DNA from: Prunus persica
Lineage: Eukaryota > Streptophyta > Magnoliopsida > Rosales > Rosaceae
Length of the DNA stretch: 64,000 nucleotides
Reading direction: 5' to 3'
NCBI RefSeq assembly: GCF_000346465.2
Contig: NC_034014.1
Span: 28,684,076-28,748,075, forward strand
Under the pieces are notes generated by a model. The model had not been told where the DNA came from and did no database searches. It saw only the letters and a list, made by a program, of their open reading frames with translations. The position numbers and the translations under genes are program-made. Each line of letters begins with the position of its first letter. Position 1 is the stretch's first letter. Below, in pieces: positions 43,569-55,437 of the stretch.

Positions 43569-44451
43569 TCATCTTCCTCCTCGAGTGTTTGGTTGCATTA
43601 GTTTTGTGCATCTTCATCATAGTGGTAAGCTTGACCCTCATTCCCTCAAATGTATTTTTCTTGGCTACTCTGCCACTCAGAAAGGGTACAAATGTTATCA
43701 TCCTCCGTCCAAAAAATTCTTTGTTACTAGGGATGTTACTTTTCATGAGGACCATGCATATTTCTCTCTTCTTAGTTCTGAGACTTCTCTTCAGGGGGAG
43801 AATATAAGTAGTGAAGATAAGTCTTATGGTGTGCCAATGTTTGAGTTGGAAAAAATTGAAAAAAATGAAAGTGAAAAGAATGATAATGGAAGAGAAGACA
43901 ATTCCTTGACTCTCCCACCTGTTGGTCATCGTATGTCACCATATGATTTGGTGTATACAAAAAGAGATAAGGTGCCCTTTCAGAGAAATGACCAATCTGC
44001 TGCCCCAGTGATAAGTAATTCAGAGGTAGAGTTTGTTGAACCTTCTTGTTCTTTACTTGAAAATAACCCTATAAATTCTGTTCCTTCAATTGATAATGAA
44101 TTACCTATTGCCTTAAGGAGACCACTTCGTTCTTGTCCATCAAAGTACAAATATCCTATTTCAAATTTCATGTCTTCTCATCGTCTCTCCCCATATTTTA
44201 AATCATTTGCCTATCAGTTGTCTTCTGTATCTATTCCTCAAAAATTGCAGGATGCACTAGACAATCCAAGGTGGAAGGAGGCTATGGATGAGGAATTGAG
44301 AGCTCTACGAAAGAACTCTACTTGGGAGTTGGTGGAGTTGCCAAGGGGGAAGAAAGTTGTTGGTTGCAAATGGGTGTTCACAATAAAACATAAGGCAGAT
44401 GGCTCTGTTGACAGATACAAGGCAAGGTTGGTGGCAAAAGGGTATACTTAG
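43510..44451 (+). CDS. Copia element 2: integrase end and start of reverse transcriptase
   Basis: After the frameshift the reading continues with the integrase C-terminal part (PPRVFGCISFVHLHHSGKLD, KCIFLGYSATQKGYKCYHPP) and the start of reverse transcriptase ([30 protein letters not shown]). It is ended by TAG at 44449-44451 in place of the usual glutamine codon of this motif. Confidence 0.85.
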   Translation, partial: LKFQTPIQVFTAACSPSTVNHLPPRVFGCISFVHLHHSGKLDPHSLKCIFLGYSATQKGYKCYHPPSKKFFVTRDVTFHEDHAYFSLLSSETSLQGENISSEDKSYGVPMFELEKIEKNESEKNDNGREDNSLTLPPVGHRMSPYDLVYTKRDKVPFQRNDQSAAPVISNSEVEFVEPSCSLLENNPINSVPSIDNELPIALRRPLRSCPSKYKYPISNFMSSHRLSPYFKSFAYQLSSVSIPQKLQDALDNPRWKEAMDEELRALRKNSTWELVELPRGKKVVGCKWVFTIKHKADGSVDRYKARLVAKGYT

Positions 44452-45771
44452 ACTTATGGGATAGATTACCAAGACACATTTGCTCCAGTTGCAAAGATGA
44501 ACACAATTCGGGTCCTCTTATCTTTAGCAGCTAACTTGGGGTGGACTCTTCAACAATTTGATGTGAAGAATGCTTTTCTCCATGGAGACTTAGAGGAGGA
44601 AGTATACATGGACATGCCTCCAGGTATAGATGAGACCTCTCAAGGAAAAGTATGCAGACTGAGAAAATCATTGTATGGCCTGAAACAGTCTCCTAGGGCA
44701 TGGTTTGGTAGATTCTCTCAAGCTATGCAAAAGTATGGATATCGTCCTAGTCAAGCAGATCATACATTGTTCCTACGACATTCTCGAGATGGTAGGATTA
44801 CTATTGTTATTGTTTATGTAAATGATATCATTATGACAGGGGACGATATAAAGGAGATCAGTAAGCTGAATATACATTTGGCCAAGGAATTTGATATCAA
44901 AGACTTGGGGACACTACGATATTTTTTAGGCATTGAAGTGGCACATTCAAAAGAAGGAATTTTTGTCTCACAAAGAAAATATGTACTTGATCTTCTGACT
45001 GAAACTGGAATGTTAGCATGCAAGCCTGCGGACACTCCAATTGAACAAAATCATAGATTGGGAAAGCAAACTGATGATACAGCTGTTGATAGGGGAAGAT
45101 ATCAAAGATTGGTAGGGAAGTTGATATATTTGGCTCATACAAGACCAGATATAGCTTATGCAGTGAGTGTCGTCAGTCAATTCATGCACGAGCCACGTGA
45201 GGTCCACATGCAAGCAGTTGAAAGGATACTTAGATACTTGAAATCATCACCTGGTAAAGGCCTTTTATTTTCAAAGCATAATAACTTTGCTATAGAGGCT
45301 TACACAGATGCAGATTGGGCCGGTTCAATTTCAGATCGGAGATCAACCACAGGATATTGCACGTTTGTGGGTGGCAATCTAGTTACTTGGTGTAGTAAAA
45401 AGCAAACAGTTGTTGCTAGATCTAGTGCTGAGGCTGAGTTTAGGGCTATGGCCCACGGTGTGTGCGAATTATTATGGTTGAAAATTTTATTTCGAGATTT
45501 GAGGATTACTATTCAGGGTCCTATGAGATTATTTTGTGACAATAAAGCAGCCATTAGTATTGCTCACAACCCTGTACAACATGATAGAACCAAACATATT
45601 GAGATTGACAGACACTTCATCAAAGAGAAATTATCACAAGGATTGATTTGCACTCCTTACGTGAAAACCAATGATCAACTTGCTGATATTCTTACTAAGG
45701 GAGTTTCTAGCAAGGTGTTTGAGTCTTCTTTAGCCAAGCTGGGAATTCAAGATATCTATTCTCCAGCTTGA
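44452..45771 (+). CDS. Copia element 2: reverse transcriptase and RNase H
   Basis: The frame continues past the TAG with DTFAPVAKMNTIRVLLSLAA, the reverse transcriptase palm, and RNase H (YTDADWAGSISDRRSTTGYC, CDNKAA, HIEIDRHFIKEKL). The catalytic YVDD box reads YVND (44814-44825), a change of a metal-binding aspartate to asparagine. With the frameshift and stop upstream this copy is dead. It ends with TGA just before the polypurine tract. Confidence 0.9.
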   Translation, partial: TYGIDYQDTFAPVAKMNTIRVLLSLAANLGWTLQQFDVKNAFLHGDLEEEVYMDMPPGIDETSQGKVCRLRKSLYGLKQSPRAWFGRFSQAMQKYGYRPSQADHTLFLRHSRDGRITIVIVYVNDIIMTGDDIKEISKLNIHLAKEFDIKDLGTLRYFLGIEVAHSKEGIFVSQRKYVLDLLTETGMLACKPADTPIEQNHRLGKQTDDTAVDRGRYQRLVGKLIYLAHTRPDIAYAVSVVSQFMHEPREVHMQAVERILRYLKSSPGKGLLFSKHNNFAIEAYTDADWAGSISDRRSTTGYCTFVGGNLVTWCSKKQTVVARSSAEAEFRAMAHGVCELLWLKILFRDLRITIQGPMRLFCDNKAAISIAHNPVQHDRTKHIEIDRHFIKEKLSQGLICTPYVKTNDQLADILTKGVSSKVFESSLAKLGIQDIYSPA

Positions 45772-45778
45772 GGGGGAG

Positions 45779-45964
45779 TGTTGACTTGTATATACTTAAT
45801 TGTGCATAATAGCAGATTAGCATAGTTAGAGGCTTCTTCATAGGAGTTGACTTTTTAGCCTTTATTTCCTTTCCATACTTGTAATTGGCTGTTCACTATT
45901 TAATCCTCCTTTTGGGAGAAGAATAACACAAGCGACTATTCCTGTATCTCTAGAGAATTCAACA
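45779..45964 (+). repeat. 3' LTR of Copia element 2
   Basis: Partner of the 5' LTR, followed by target duplication GGCGC and the remainder of SDR2 exon 2. Confidence 0.95.
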
Positions 45965-46867
45965 GGCGCTAATTACAGGAGGGGACTCTGGGATTGGTCG
46001 AGCTGTGTGCTATCTGTTTGCTCAAGAGGGTGCAACTGTGGCCTTCCTATATGTGAAGGAGCAAGAGGACAAGGACGCAAATGACACACTCCAAATGATA
46101 AAAAAGGTGAAGACTTCTGATGCCAAGGACCCCAAGGCCCTTGCAGCCGATCTGTGTTATGATGAAAACTGCAAGAAGGTTGTTGAGGAGGTGGCAAAAG
46201 CCTATGGCCGCATCGATATCCTCATCAACAATGCGGCCGAGCAGTACAAGGCGGGCTCCGTGGAAGAGATTGATGAGCCCCGTTTGGAGAGGGTTTTCAG
46301 AACCAACATATTTTCTCATTTCTACATGACCAGGTAAATACAAATAGAAAACCAGAATGTTACACCAAACATGGTCTTAATATTTTTACTGTGAATGTGT
46401 TAGGCATGCTTTGAAGCACATGAAAGAAGGCAGCTCCATAATTTGCACAATCAGTGAACGCCTACAAGTGACACGCCCAGCTGCTTGAGTATACTTCCAC
46501 CAAGGGAGTCATTGTGGCATTCATTAGAGCACTTTCTCTTCAGCTGGTAAGCAAAGGCATTCGTGTCAACGGTGTAGCTCCGAGACCCATCTGGACACCG
46601 TTGATTCCGGCATCTTTCGATGAGGAGGAGATTACACACTTTGGCTCCGAAGTGCCAATGCAGCGAGCTGGACAGCCGTATGAGGTTGCGCCGGCTTACA
46701 TCTTCCTTGCTGACAATGCTTTCTCTTCTTATTACACTGGCCAAGTTCTCCATCCCAATGGTAATGATCTGTCTGTGATAATGCATTTGGTCTGATGAGC
46801 ACCACCCTTGTTTGTATTTTAATGGCTATTTTGTGATTTTGCAGGTGGGGCTGTAGTGAATGCTTGA

Positions 46868-47464
46868 TGACGTTTGTGGGGGAGTCTTTCGGCTGGTGGT
46901 TTTGGGTCTTTTGAGTCATAATGCATTAGCTAGTTTCTTTTTCCTTGTAAGGGTAAGAGTTGCATATGTAGAGAATGATCATGAAATGAGTACATGTGCT
47001 TTCTGCTAATAAAATATGAAAAGAGTTTTGGTTATGTTGCTGGGTGTCAGTTTGAGATGTAAAGACAATTCTAAGCTCTGGAGAGCATAACATTAACAAA
47101 CAATTCAAGTCCTGCCTCAAGGAATTGCATATATATGCAATGCAACGATCTTGTTTGTGCCACAAGAAATATGCAGAATTTGCAAAGTTCAATGTAACAA
47201 TAGGCATTGCATCACTTCCCCAAAAGATAAAGCATTTATTTCCAATATCACGAATGACAAAAGTTACATTGATTGACTTGCACCGAATTATTAATTTGGA
47301 ACAAAAAAGCTGAGAGTTCCCGTCAAATAAGCTTGAAGACGAAAGTCGATCAGATTTGAATGCAGAACACAAGAAGATAATTTACAGAACAAACAGTGCT
47401 TCTGTCCTACCAGTCAGAAATGGAGCTAGATCTTACTCTCACCACTTGAGATTCAGCGTAAAGG
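46868..47464. other. 3' flank between SDR2 and mevalonate kinase
   Basis: Convergent 3' UTR region. It resembles 34767-35240 after SDR1 in patches, such as CATTTATTT(C)TAATATCAC, supporting the tandem duplication. No gene was recognised. Confidence 0.55.
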
Positions 47465-50240
47465 TTAGGATGAATCGCCAAAGCAAATTTCAACACCATT
47501 TCCACCAATGGCAGCCGTCAAACAATGGAACCCACAAGACTCCAGTTCAGAAGTTACTTTATCAACAACAGTTCCTGATAACACTGATTCATGTGGTTAA
47601 GAGAAACAATGTTCAAGACATGAGAAAATAAGAAAATTGTTTAGGCAAGCCTAGTCTATCTAGCTTCATATAATCAAAGACTTTTTAGGCAAGATAGTTT
47701 AATTTTGGCAAAGTTTTGAAAAGTTCAAGCTCATTAAACCATATCAAGACATTCATCATGAACTGTAAAGATAAGAAACTAAAAATAAAAGGAATCACAA
47801 AAAGGATACAGGTTGGTAATAGCGTGAGAACACAACCTCCACCCCCAGCTCCTGTCAATTTCGAAGCTAACTTGTATTTGAGCGTTGTCCGAAGAACGGT
47901 TTCAATTGAAGCATGGCTGACCCCCATACATTGGAGCAAACCTTGGTTCATTTCCATCAACTCTTCTATTTTTGATTCCTTTTCAGTTAAGGAGAGATCA
48001 TCAGGAGCGGGTGATTGGATGATCGTAGCCAATTCTGTGCTGATAGAATCAACTGCATTGAACACAGAAGCCATAGCTTCTGGATGCCTTAAGGTCCTCT
48101 CTGAAACACCAGCAACTAAGGCCTTTGTGTTCCTCCCAACTTTTGTGTTGGTAATAAGCATTTTCAGTGTCATATTTGTTTTGATGCGAGTTAGGCTACC
48201 TGATTTGAACTTGATCATATTGCCTGTTGCATAAGAATTTTGTGTTAGAAAATCAAATGCAGTTAATCCCTTCCCTTGAACAGATAAGGAAACTAAATAC
48301 TCCATGGTTAACATTTGAACTCTAACAAACATGTCAACCTGAATCACTATAATTATAGGTTATTCAGAAGTTTCTAGATTAATCATGATGAACCCAAAAT
48401 GAGAATCCATGACCCCTATAAAATCCCACTCAATCTTCAAATTGAAGTTTTCTTAAACATTATGCAAAATAGTATAGTCTTTTGCAGCCTATATATAGAA
48501 TAACTAAGCATACTTAAGATGAGGATTTAGGATCAACTGGTTTAAGTGGTTAAGGTTAATTGCTAAAGTATCTCTAAATATCTGATTACCTATTTGAAAG
48601 GAGGCTGCTGACAAGCAGCTCGAAATGCAGAAATTCAAAATTACACAGTTCTGGGTGAACCCAAAAGAGATCCTATTAAGAACTTCAGGACACAAAGTGG
48701 ATCTAGTTGGATTATCGTCAAGGTACTAGCAAGCACTAGTAAAGTAGTTCCTTCATGAATGAAAAATGGTGGCTTGGACAGCATTGACAAACTTCCCTTT
48801 TACCATTAGCTTTTGGACATCATGACATACTCTTCATATTTAATCCAGAGAAACTAAATATCTAAGTAATTCCAGCATTTTATAATTCAAAGATTCCAGG
48901 AAAGAAGATTAGCAAAAGAAGAAGAAATGAGATATTGATGCAAGAAGATATAATTATCTGGCACAAGTCAAAAACTAACATACCATATGTACTAACTGTA
49001 TTGTCAATTCCAGATGGCTTTCCATGGATAATCTTTTCACCTTCAAAAGCCCATTTGTTCAGCAATTCAAGTTCAATTTCCCCAAAAGTTAACCACCCTT
49101 GGTGGCTCAAATCCAGATTTACAGAGTCTGAGAAAGAAAGAAGAGCAGCTGACAATGCAACACAAAATGCTGCAGATGAACCCAGGCCTGAACCCAAAGG
49201 AAGTTCTGAAGTAATAACAACAGTCGCAGGCTTATATCTGATCCATACAGAGAAGAAATTAGAAATTAAGAAAATAAAAATAAACATCCAAGATGGATCA
49301 GATATAAGCCTTTAAACAAAAAATGGACACACCCTTGGATAGATGAATACAGCCAAAGAAAAGCCAACACTCCAGCACCAAGTCCAATTTTTGCTTCTGG
49401 AATCTTTAGTTCATCAACTAAAGCAGCAAGTGATCTAAGTGACTCTATTGAACATGAGGTTGGCACTGATGAGTTGGGAATATCTTTTTCTGATAGTGCT
49501 TCTTTAATTCTACCAATTGGCCATGAAAACTCTAATCCAACATCCTTGAGCTGGAGTCTTAATGCATCATCATTGTCTATGAAAAAAGCAGGAAACAGCA
49601 GTGAGAAATTCATTCAATATCACTTGAGCATATGAATCCCATTAGTTTCCAGATCAAAAATTTATCGTTCTTGAAAACACATCCCTGAAAGCAATCAATC
49701 AGATTTCTAATATCACTTAAACCCTGCAACTAGGCTAGCAGAGTAATCCACGAAATAGATTTATACATCATATCAAAAGGGTTTCTTTTAATCATATGAT
49801 TTCAAGCAACCCAATAGGCAAATGTTAAGCTCACAAAAAGACACAAACTTTTGCATAGGTAAAATCACAAAGCTTAAGAAAAACCCATGAACCCAAATAG
49901 AGAAAATACAATAATGATACAAGGAGAAACACGGTTAACAGAACTCAAAATTGTATCCGAATGACATCGCAACCATAACCCAAATCAAAACCAATCCCAA
50001 AGGCACCAAAACCAGAACAAACCAAATAAATAAATCGATAGATGGAAGAAAAAAGACGAAGAAGAAGAAGAAGAAACCCAAAATAGCAAGAGAGAGATAG
50101 AGCGTACCAGAAGGAGTGGGAAAGCGAAGAGAGACATAGGTGTAGAGGTCAATGGAGGAAGCAATGGCTGTAGATCCATGAACAACAGCATGTTCACCCG
50201 AGAGGATGATTTTCCCAGGAGCTCTAGCTTTCACTTCCAT
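47465..50240 (-). CDS. MVK: mevalonate kinase
   Basis: MVK phosphorylates mevalonate to 5-phosphomevalonate in the cytosolic isoprenoid pathway. Coding exons: 50108-50240, 49333-49576, 48984-49237, 47810-48223, 47465-47583; phases join to 387 residues (Arabidopsis about 378). GHMP-kinase features are clear: N-terminal motif [20 protein letters not shown], the ATP loop [40 protein letters not shown] carrying the catalytic region, and the C-terminal motif [16 protein letters not shown]. The last exon encodes [13 protein letters not shown] and [12 protein letters not shown]. The start codon gives the invariant [10 protein letters not shown]. No targeting signal is seen. The terminal exon has a relic copy at 35237-35271. 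Confidence 0.96.
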
Positions 50241-51837
50241 TATTCTCTTAAAAATTCAGTTGAATTCCACAACCAATCTGGTTCTTGATTGAATTTCTCT
50301 GTGGTTCTTTTGGTGCTAATTACTTACAAACAAACAAACAATCTCACTGACTATGAATGTGAGAGTGTGTTGAATTAAATCAGTTAAATGTTGGAATATG
50401 AATTTATTTGATCCACACTCGTTGGAAAGGTCGCATTTAGGCTGCTGCTGCTGCTACTCAACTCAACGCTGTTGTCCTTATTATAAAAAGGGATCCTTCC
50501 GTTTCGTTTGTTTGGCTTCTTCTTTCTGCCATGCAGGTGGTGGCGCGTGTATCAACGATCCGCGGGGACCAGGTCACTGGGTTGGTGAAGAAAGGGCAAT
50601 ACGGCGACAGTAATTTTTTTTTTTTTTTCTGCCAAGTCAGTCTCGTACACTGCCGTATATATTTTTTCTTAATTATGGGGGAAAAAAAAAAACCAATACA
50701 AAACCAATACTTCTTTGTTTTGTTACATAAGTAAATTTCACCTTTGTATACATGGGTTTTTGGCAAATTTGCATTCAATTTGATATAGATTGAATTCAAT
50801 TCAAGTGCAAATTTGAAGCTAGAATCCAACTGAATTTGATTGGCTCCCTAATCGATTTCGTAATGATCAAATTATATCGGCTTGTGAATTTTGAGGTCTT
50901 ACTTAATCTTAACTTTTTTCAAAAACAGATTAATTTGAACCAGATTTGATCGAATCAGTTGGTACAAACAAGATACAAAATTCAGACTAATTGTTTATTT
51001 TCTTAGAGTCGAGCTAATTTCAAAGAACTTGCATGTCACAACCATCCAGTTTCATCATGTGAAATCTTTATTCACGTAATCAAATAGGAACATCAAAATA
51101 GTATTATTCCCGTGAGATGCAAATTTTTCTGCAAGCACTGATTAACGAAAGAAAGGAAAGTAAATAAAATTGTATGGTATACAAATTCCATCTATAATTC
51201 CAGATGTTACGAGAGTGGACCGTGCTATGCACGAGTGTAAGTGGCGCTTAGGTTTTGGGACACAGAACCACTCATAAACCATTCATAGTGTCGTAGGGGC
51301 TTTTATTGACCAAAAAATGAAAAGATTAATGCAGTCAGAAGCCCATAAAATACAAGTTGTCATTTGTTGAACGCAGCAAACACAGTTGACAGAGGCTGAA
51401 GAGAGCGCCCACTCTTGTTTACCTTACCTACCACCTACCTCTACCCCCACCTTCTTCCTTGACCGGGCATTTGCCACTACTTACTTCACTTCTACTAGTT
51501 TAAATTTAATGGCAGCAAGAGCAACCAAAGTAGGTTCTTCATAGCTCGATTTTTAATGGCCTATTGTGCAGAAGAACCACAAGGGCCCGGGCCCTATTTC
51601 TTTACCTACTTTAGGCTGCTCTCACAATATATTATTAGTATCTGGAAATGTGACCATAAAAGCTGTTATAAAAGCTTTAACGGCTTGAAACTGGGCCAAT
51701 TGGTCAGTCTCAGATGAGTTTTCTAGTATAACTACTTGTTCATGAACCATACACAAGGATGAAAGCAGGGAAATTCCTGTCTATTTTAGACATCAGAACT
51801 TACACTCATATGTTAGGAAGAGATCAGAATTTGCAAC
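50241..51837. other. spacer between MVK promoter and AMI1 3' end
   Basis: MVK promoter and leader lie from 50241; a CTG repeat (TGCTGCTGCTGCTAC) is near 50444. The rest is AT-rich, with short frames but no recognised protein. The right end is the AMI1 3' UTR. Confidence 0.5.
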
Positions 51838-53011
51838 TCATAATCTTGTCAGCAACCCCAAGTTTCCAACCTGTTCTTTGAGAGTGTCATAAAGAGTCTC
51901 AACAAGATTGAGCAGGAGCCCATCCGAGCCGTGTTTTGCCAACAAGGAAACTGAAACAGGTAGGTCATCATGCAGGCCTAGTGGTATGCTAACCTGCAAA
52001 TATGTAGAAAGAGATGACATATTTTCACAAGATATTTGGCGTAATTGAGGAAGGAAAATATTGTAATGTGTCACATTTGGCCTCATGCCCGAATATGCAC
52101 TCATGGAAGGAGGGGGATAGAGAGAGAGAGATCCAGGGAGGGCTAAAAAACCTGGCAGAACCCAGATACTCCGGCAATGGATAGCAAGCTAAAAGCCCTG
52201 GCACGGAAAGTTTCCAGTGTAGTAGGATCTGTTTGCAGTTTTGGTGGAGCCCCTGGAACTGTAGGAATTGCGAGGACACCAAAATCCTAAAAGAAAATGA
52301 AGCCAATGGGTTATAAAGGAAAGTAAGATGCAAGGTTATCTCTGTCACCAAATTATCTCAAAACTAACACCGAGTAGCAACAAATAACAATCTTTCAGTC
52401 TCTCTACTCTAACCAATCTGAAAATTATGAGGAAATACGAACAATATTCTTCATTTGGTTCTTGAGAGAACAAGACCATTGAAATGACATGGGAAAGTTC
52501 TCATTCTGTTTCTTTTGGCCTGAGGGAAAATCCTCGTGTAAGGTTGTTTTTGCAGGGGAACAATGTTAGGTATTTTGAGTAAGAATGAATCAGTTCTTCA
52601 AAATGATTGAAAAAGGCTCCCTTTATGTTTGAGATGGCATATAAAGGAACTGGATGAGCCAGATTCATTCAAGTAAGATTAATCAAAGCTTCACACCAAT
52701 GGTACAAATAGTCTTGTGCTCACATCATTCTACAAAACATGTTTCTCCCAAAATCGTTTTTCAGAGAAGAAAAGTGAGTCAAATGGAAATCAGGAAAATG
52801 GAATAGAGCTACTGTTCTGAACATTCAAGAGAATCCGACCAAATAATGTCCATGTGCATAGGCAGGACATGTAAAAACAACATTGTATACTATGTTCCTT
52901 AATGCATACAGGCATCCTTGACACCTCCACAAGAAACTTTGTCAAGAATAATAAGGATTTGAACTCATTTGATTTTAAGTGTGGGATATCACATCCCAAA
53001 AAGAAGATTTG

Positions 53012-53079
<68 letters not shown>

Positions 53080-55437
53080 CCCCAAGAAGGTCAGTAAGAG
53101 CAACACGTAATTCAGTCTTCACAGAGTGACATACATCGACATTTTCATCTGTTGTTCGAACAGCTTCCCATACACGTTCTGCTATCCCAGGACCTAAATC
53201 AGGTCTGACTGTACTGACCCATTCACCATGGTTGTTCTTGAACTCATACCTATGCTCCCAATGATATATTTAGAACTCAACACCAAAGATAAATTGAATT
53301 TCATTAATCAACATCGAGAAATCACACTTTTATATTCAAGTCCACCAAGTCAGCACCTTTGAAGTAGACGCATGGCACTTGATAGGGCTGCTAAGGATGG
53401 AATATTATACTCTTGACCTGCATTTCCTTTATCCAAGAAACAGTTCAAGCTTGGAACTTTGTCCTTGACAACGTCCCCAAGGTTAGCATGCTTTATAACA
53501 TGACCTGCATTAGTAGATAGAATAAGTGAGCTTCTTCTTTCCATATATGATGACGTCTTTATTTTATCTCAGCAAGAGACCTAATATAACCAAGTTAGAG
53601 GATGATGATTTTCAGGTGATAACATATCTGCTCCAATTTAGATGGTATATTTGTGACTTAAAATGCTGGGAAAAAATAATTTGGACTCAATAATGTATGA
53701 ATTAAAAATGCTTATAGCTGGACCTATAACAGATCAATAAGGTCAATTCACTTACCCCCAAATAACTTCTCAACTGAGTCAACAAGTACTTGTTTTACTC
53801 GATTGCTTGGAATGCTTGAAAGCTGGAAACAGTCATCTGCAATGATTAACTGAGTAGGTCCGACAGGACTCATATTAGACAATTGCAGTAACACTCTTCC
53901 AACTCTATTCAAAATCGCAGGATTCCTGGCAAACCATCCTAGATCAAAAGTTGGTGTCAAAGCGATGATTTTCAATTGCAAGAGTGCTACATATTATAAA
54001 GCTCTTATGTTGCAACTAGAGATACATCATTCACAAGAGTAAAGCTTTCTGAAAAATAGCATATTTCCTAATACTGAAACTTAAGTTTACAAAAGTATCA
54101 CAAATAATAATCAATCAAAACGCAGAATCCATGGATGGCATATGAATCATCAAGTGGAAGAAGTTATCTGCTTCCAAAAAATAGAAATAAAGACTATTTT
54201 TTCCCATTATATCAAATTGAGGGAAATCTGAAACAGAGTTTTTTTGTCTTGTCCAAAAATCTCTGGAACATTTTCCAAGCCAGTCTGCCATATAAAAAAC
54301 ACTTGATTTCTTACCCACAGTATCAAAACTTTGTGCCATAGGAATAACTCCAGAAGTAGAAATGACACCATGAGATGGCCGAAATCCAAAAATTCCACAA
54401 TACGAGGCAGGAACTCTAACACTTCCTCCAGTGTCGGTTCCTGAAAAAGTGAGTTTCTTGTGCTTCAACAGAAAGAGGCAAGAAACACAAAAGATCGTAC
54501 AACAAGGAATAACTTACCTAAGGAAAAATCTGCAAGGTCTCCACCTACTACAACAGCAGAGCCACTAGATGATCCTCCAGGCACCCTATCCGGTGCGCAT
54601 GGATTTATGGGTGTACCATAATGCTTGTTCTCTCCATTTATACTGCCAAGAACACAATGTGAAATTCTGTCAAGTTACAAAATTAAGAGCCTTCTTTCCT
54701 ACTGCTCTTTATTGCACGGTATCATTGTTCAAATATGAAAGACTACGAAAATAGACTTATATAGATTGATTTGTGGCCAATTCTTGCAACCAAAATAGTA
54801 ATTCAGCTAACCTGTATGCCATTTCATCCATGACAGTTTTACCATTACATGTGGCACCTCCCCTCAAGATTGCCGAAACAGCTGGAGCTGTTGATTCGGA
54901 AGCTGGGTGAGTCCTTGCCCAATCAGGATTTCCAAATCCAGTCACATATCCAGCCACATCAAATCTGCTTCCAAGTTGAAATTTAAGTGAGGAAACCAAA
55001 AGTTTTAGCTTTACCACAGACACACACACGAAAAGATTGCAATTCAGTACCCTATCAATATGGTTTTACAAAACACATAAACGCACACAAATCACATGGA
55101 TACGGCCTAATAGCTAAAAAATCATTTATAGTTTGTACAAACACTCACACAACACAATCACAGAAACACAAAAAATGGTTTACTCAAGAACAGTGATTGA
55201 TTGAACCCAAAATCTGAAATTGGAAAATAAGAACGAAAACATAGAATTTAAGCTGCATAAACCAAATGAAAGAGTGATATATTGAGGAAAACTTGAGAGC
55301 ACATGTATAGATTACAGAGTGGCTCACATGTCTTTGATAGCAAAAGTGAGGCCACTCAAAGGAAGGTCATGTGATGAAGAGTGTGGTTGCAGAACGAATT
55401 TCTCCATGAAAGCTCCATAATTTGAGCCTATCGCCAT
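51838..55437 (-). CDS. AMI1: amidase 1, indole-3-acetamide hydrolase
   Basis: AMI1 is an amidase-signature enzyme that hydrolyses indole-3-acetamide to the auxin indole-3-acetic acid in the cytosol. Coding exons: 55328-55437, 54812-54964, 54518-54642, 54315-54440, 53756-53938, 53357-53504, 53081-53249, 52152-52286, 51838-51993; phases join to 434 residues (Arabidopsis 425). The Ser-cisSer-Lys triad is visible as Lys35 in GLTFAIKD, Ser112 in [10 protein letters not shown] and Ser136 in [20 protein letters not shown], each one residue from the Arabidopsis numbers. FGFRPSHG and [14 protein letters not shown] follow. The C terminus is [20 protein letters not shown] then a slightly extended tail. 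It lacks the TPR domain of the TOC64 relatives. All introns are GT-AG. Confidence 0.95.
53015..53077. repeat. (GA)n microsatellite next to an AMI1 splice donor
   Basis: About 31 GA units (CT on the gene strand) lie in the AMI1 intron, starting only a few bases after the donor of the exon 53081-53249. Length changes here are close enough to affect splicing, though I have no evidence that they do. Confidence 0.95.

Larger units (their letters stand above)
40966..45964 (+). mobile_element. full-length Ty1/Copia LTR retrotransposon, element 2
   Basis: A complete element of about 5.0 kb. The LTRs are 40966-41150 and 45779-45964 (185-186 bp, TGTTG...AACA), differing by about two substitutions and perhaps one indel. 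The primer-binding site TGGTATCAGAGC follows at 41151-41162, and the polypurine tract AGGGGGAG ends at 45778. The 5-bp target duplication GGCGC (40961-40965 and 45965-45969) is perfect and lies in SDR2 exon 2. The family is unrelated to element 1 (different LTR and gag). Three coding defects are visible. Confidence 0.97.
40755..46867 (+). pseudogene. SDR2: tandem copy of SDR1, disrupted by Copia element 2
   Basis: Same exon structure as SDR1: exon 1 40755-40880; exon 2 begins at 40953, is broken at 40965 by the element and resumes at 45970 up to 46333; exon 3 46404-46760; exon 4 46844-46867. The encoded pieces are close to SDR1 (MASGGKQQFPPQKPGTQPGK; EQEDKDANDTLQMIKKVKTS; AYGRIDILINNAAEQYKAG; GQVLHPNG). 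Exon 3 additionally has lost 2 bases relative to SDR1 at about 46449, next to the catalytic serine, and the bases matching SDR1's YKG codons now include a TGA (46469-46471). The gene therefore cannot make a normal enzyme even if the element were spliced out. Element 1 also separates its core promoter from the upstream part. Confidence 0.9.

Noticed and set aside
47716..48234. Plus-strand frame of 172 codons opposite the MVK exon 47810-48223
   Set aside because: Antisense shadow of a clearly coding mevalonate kinase exon.
48527..48565. tRNA-like start in an MVK intron (GGTTTAAGTGGTTAAGG)
   Set aside because: No matching T-arm or acceptor stem follows.
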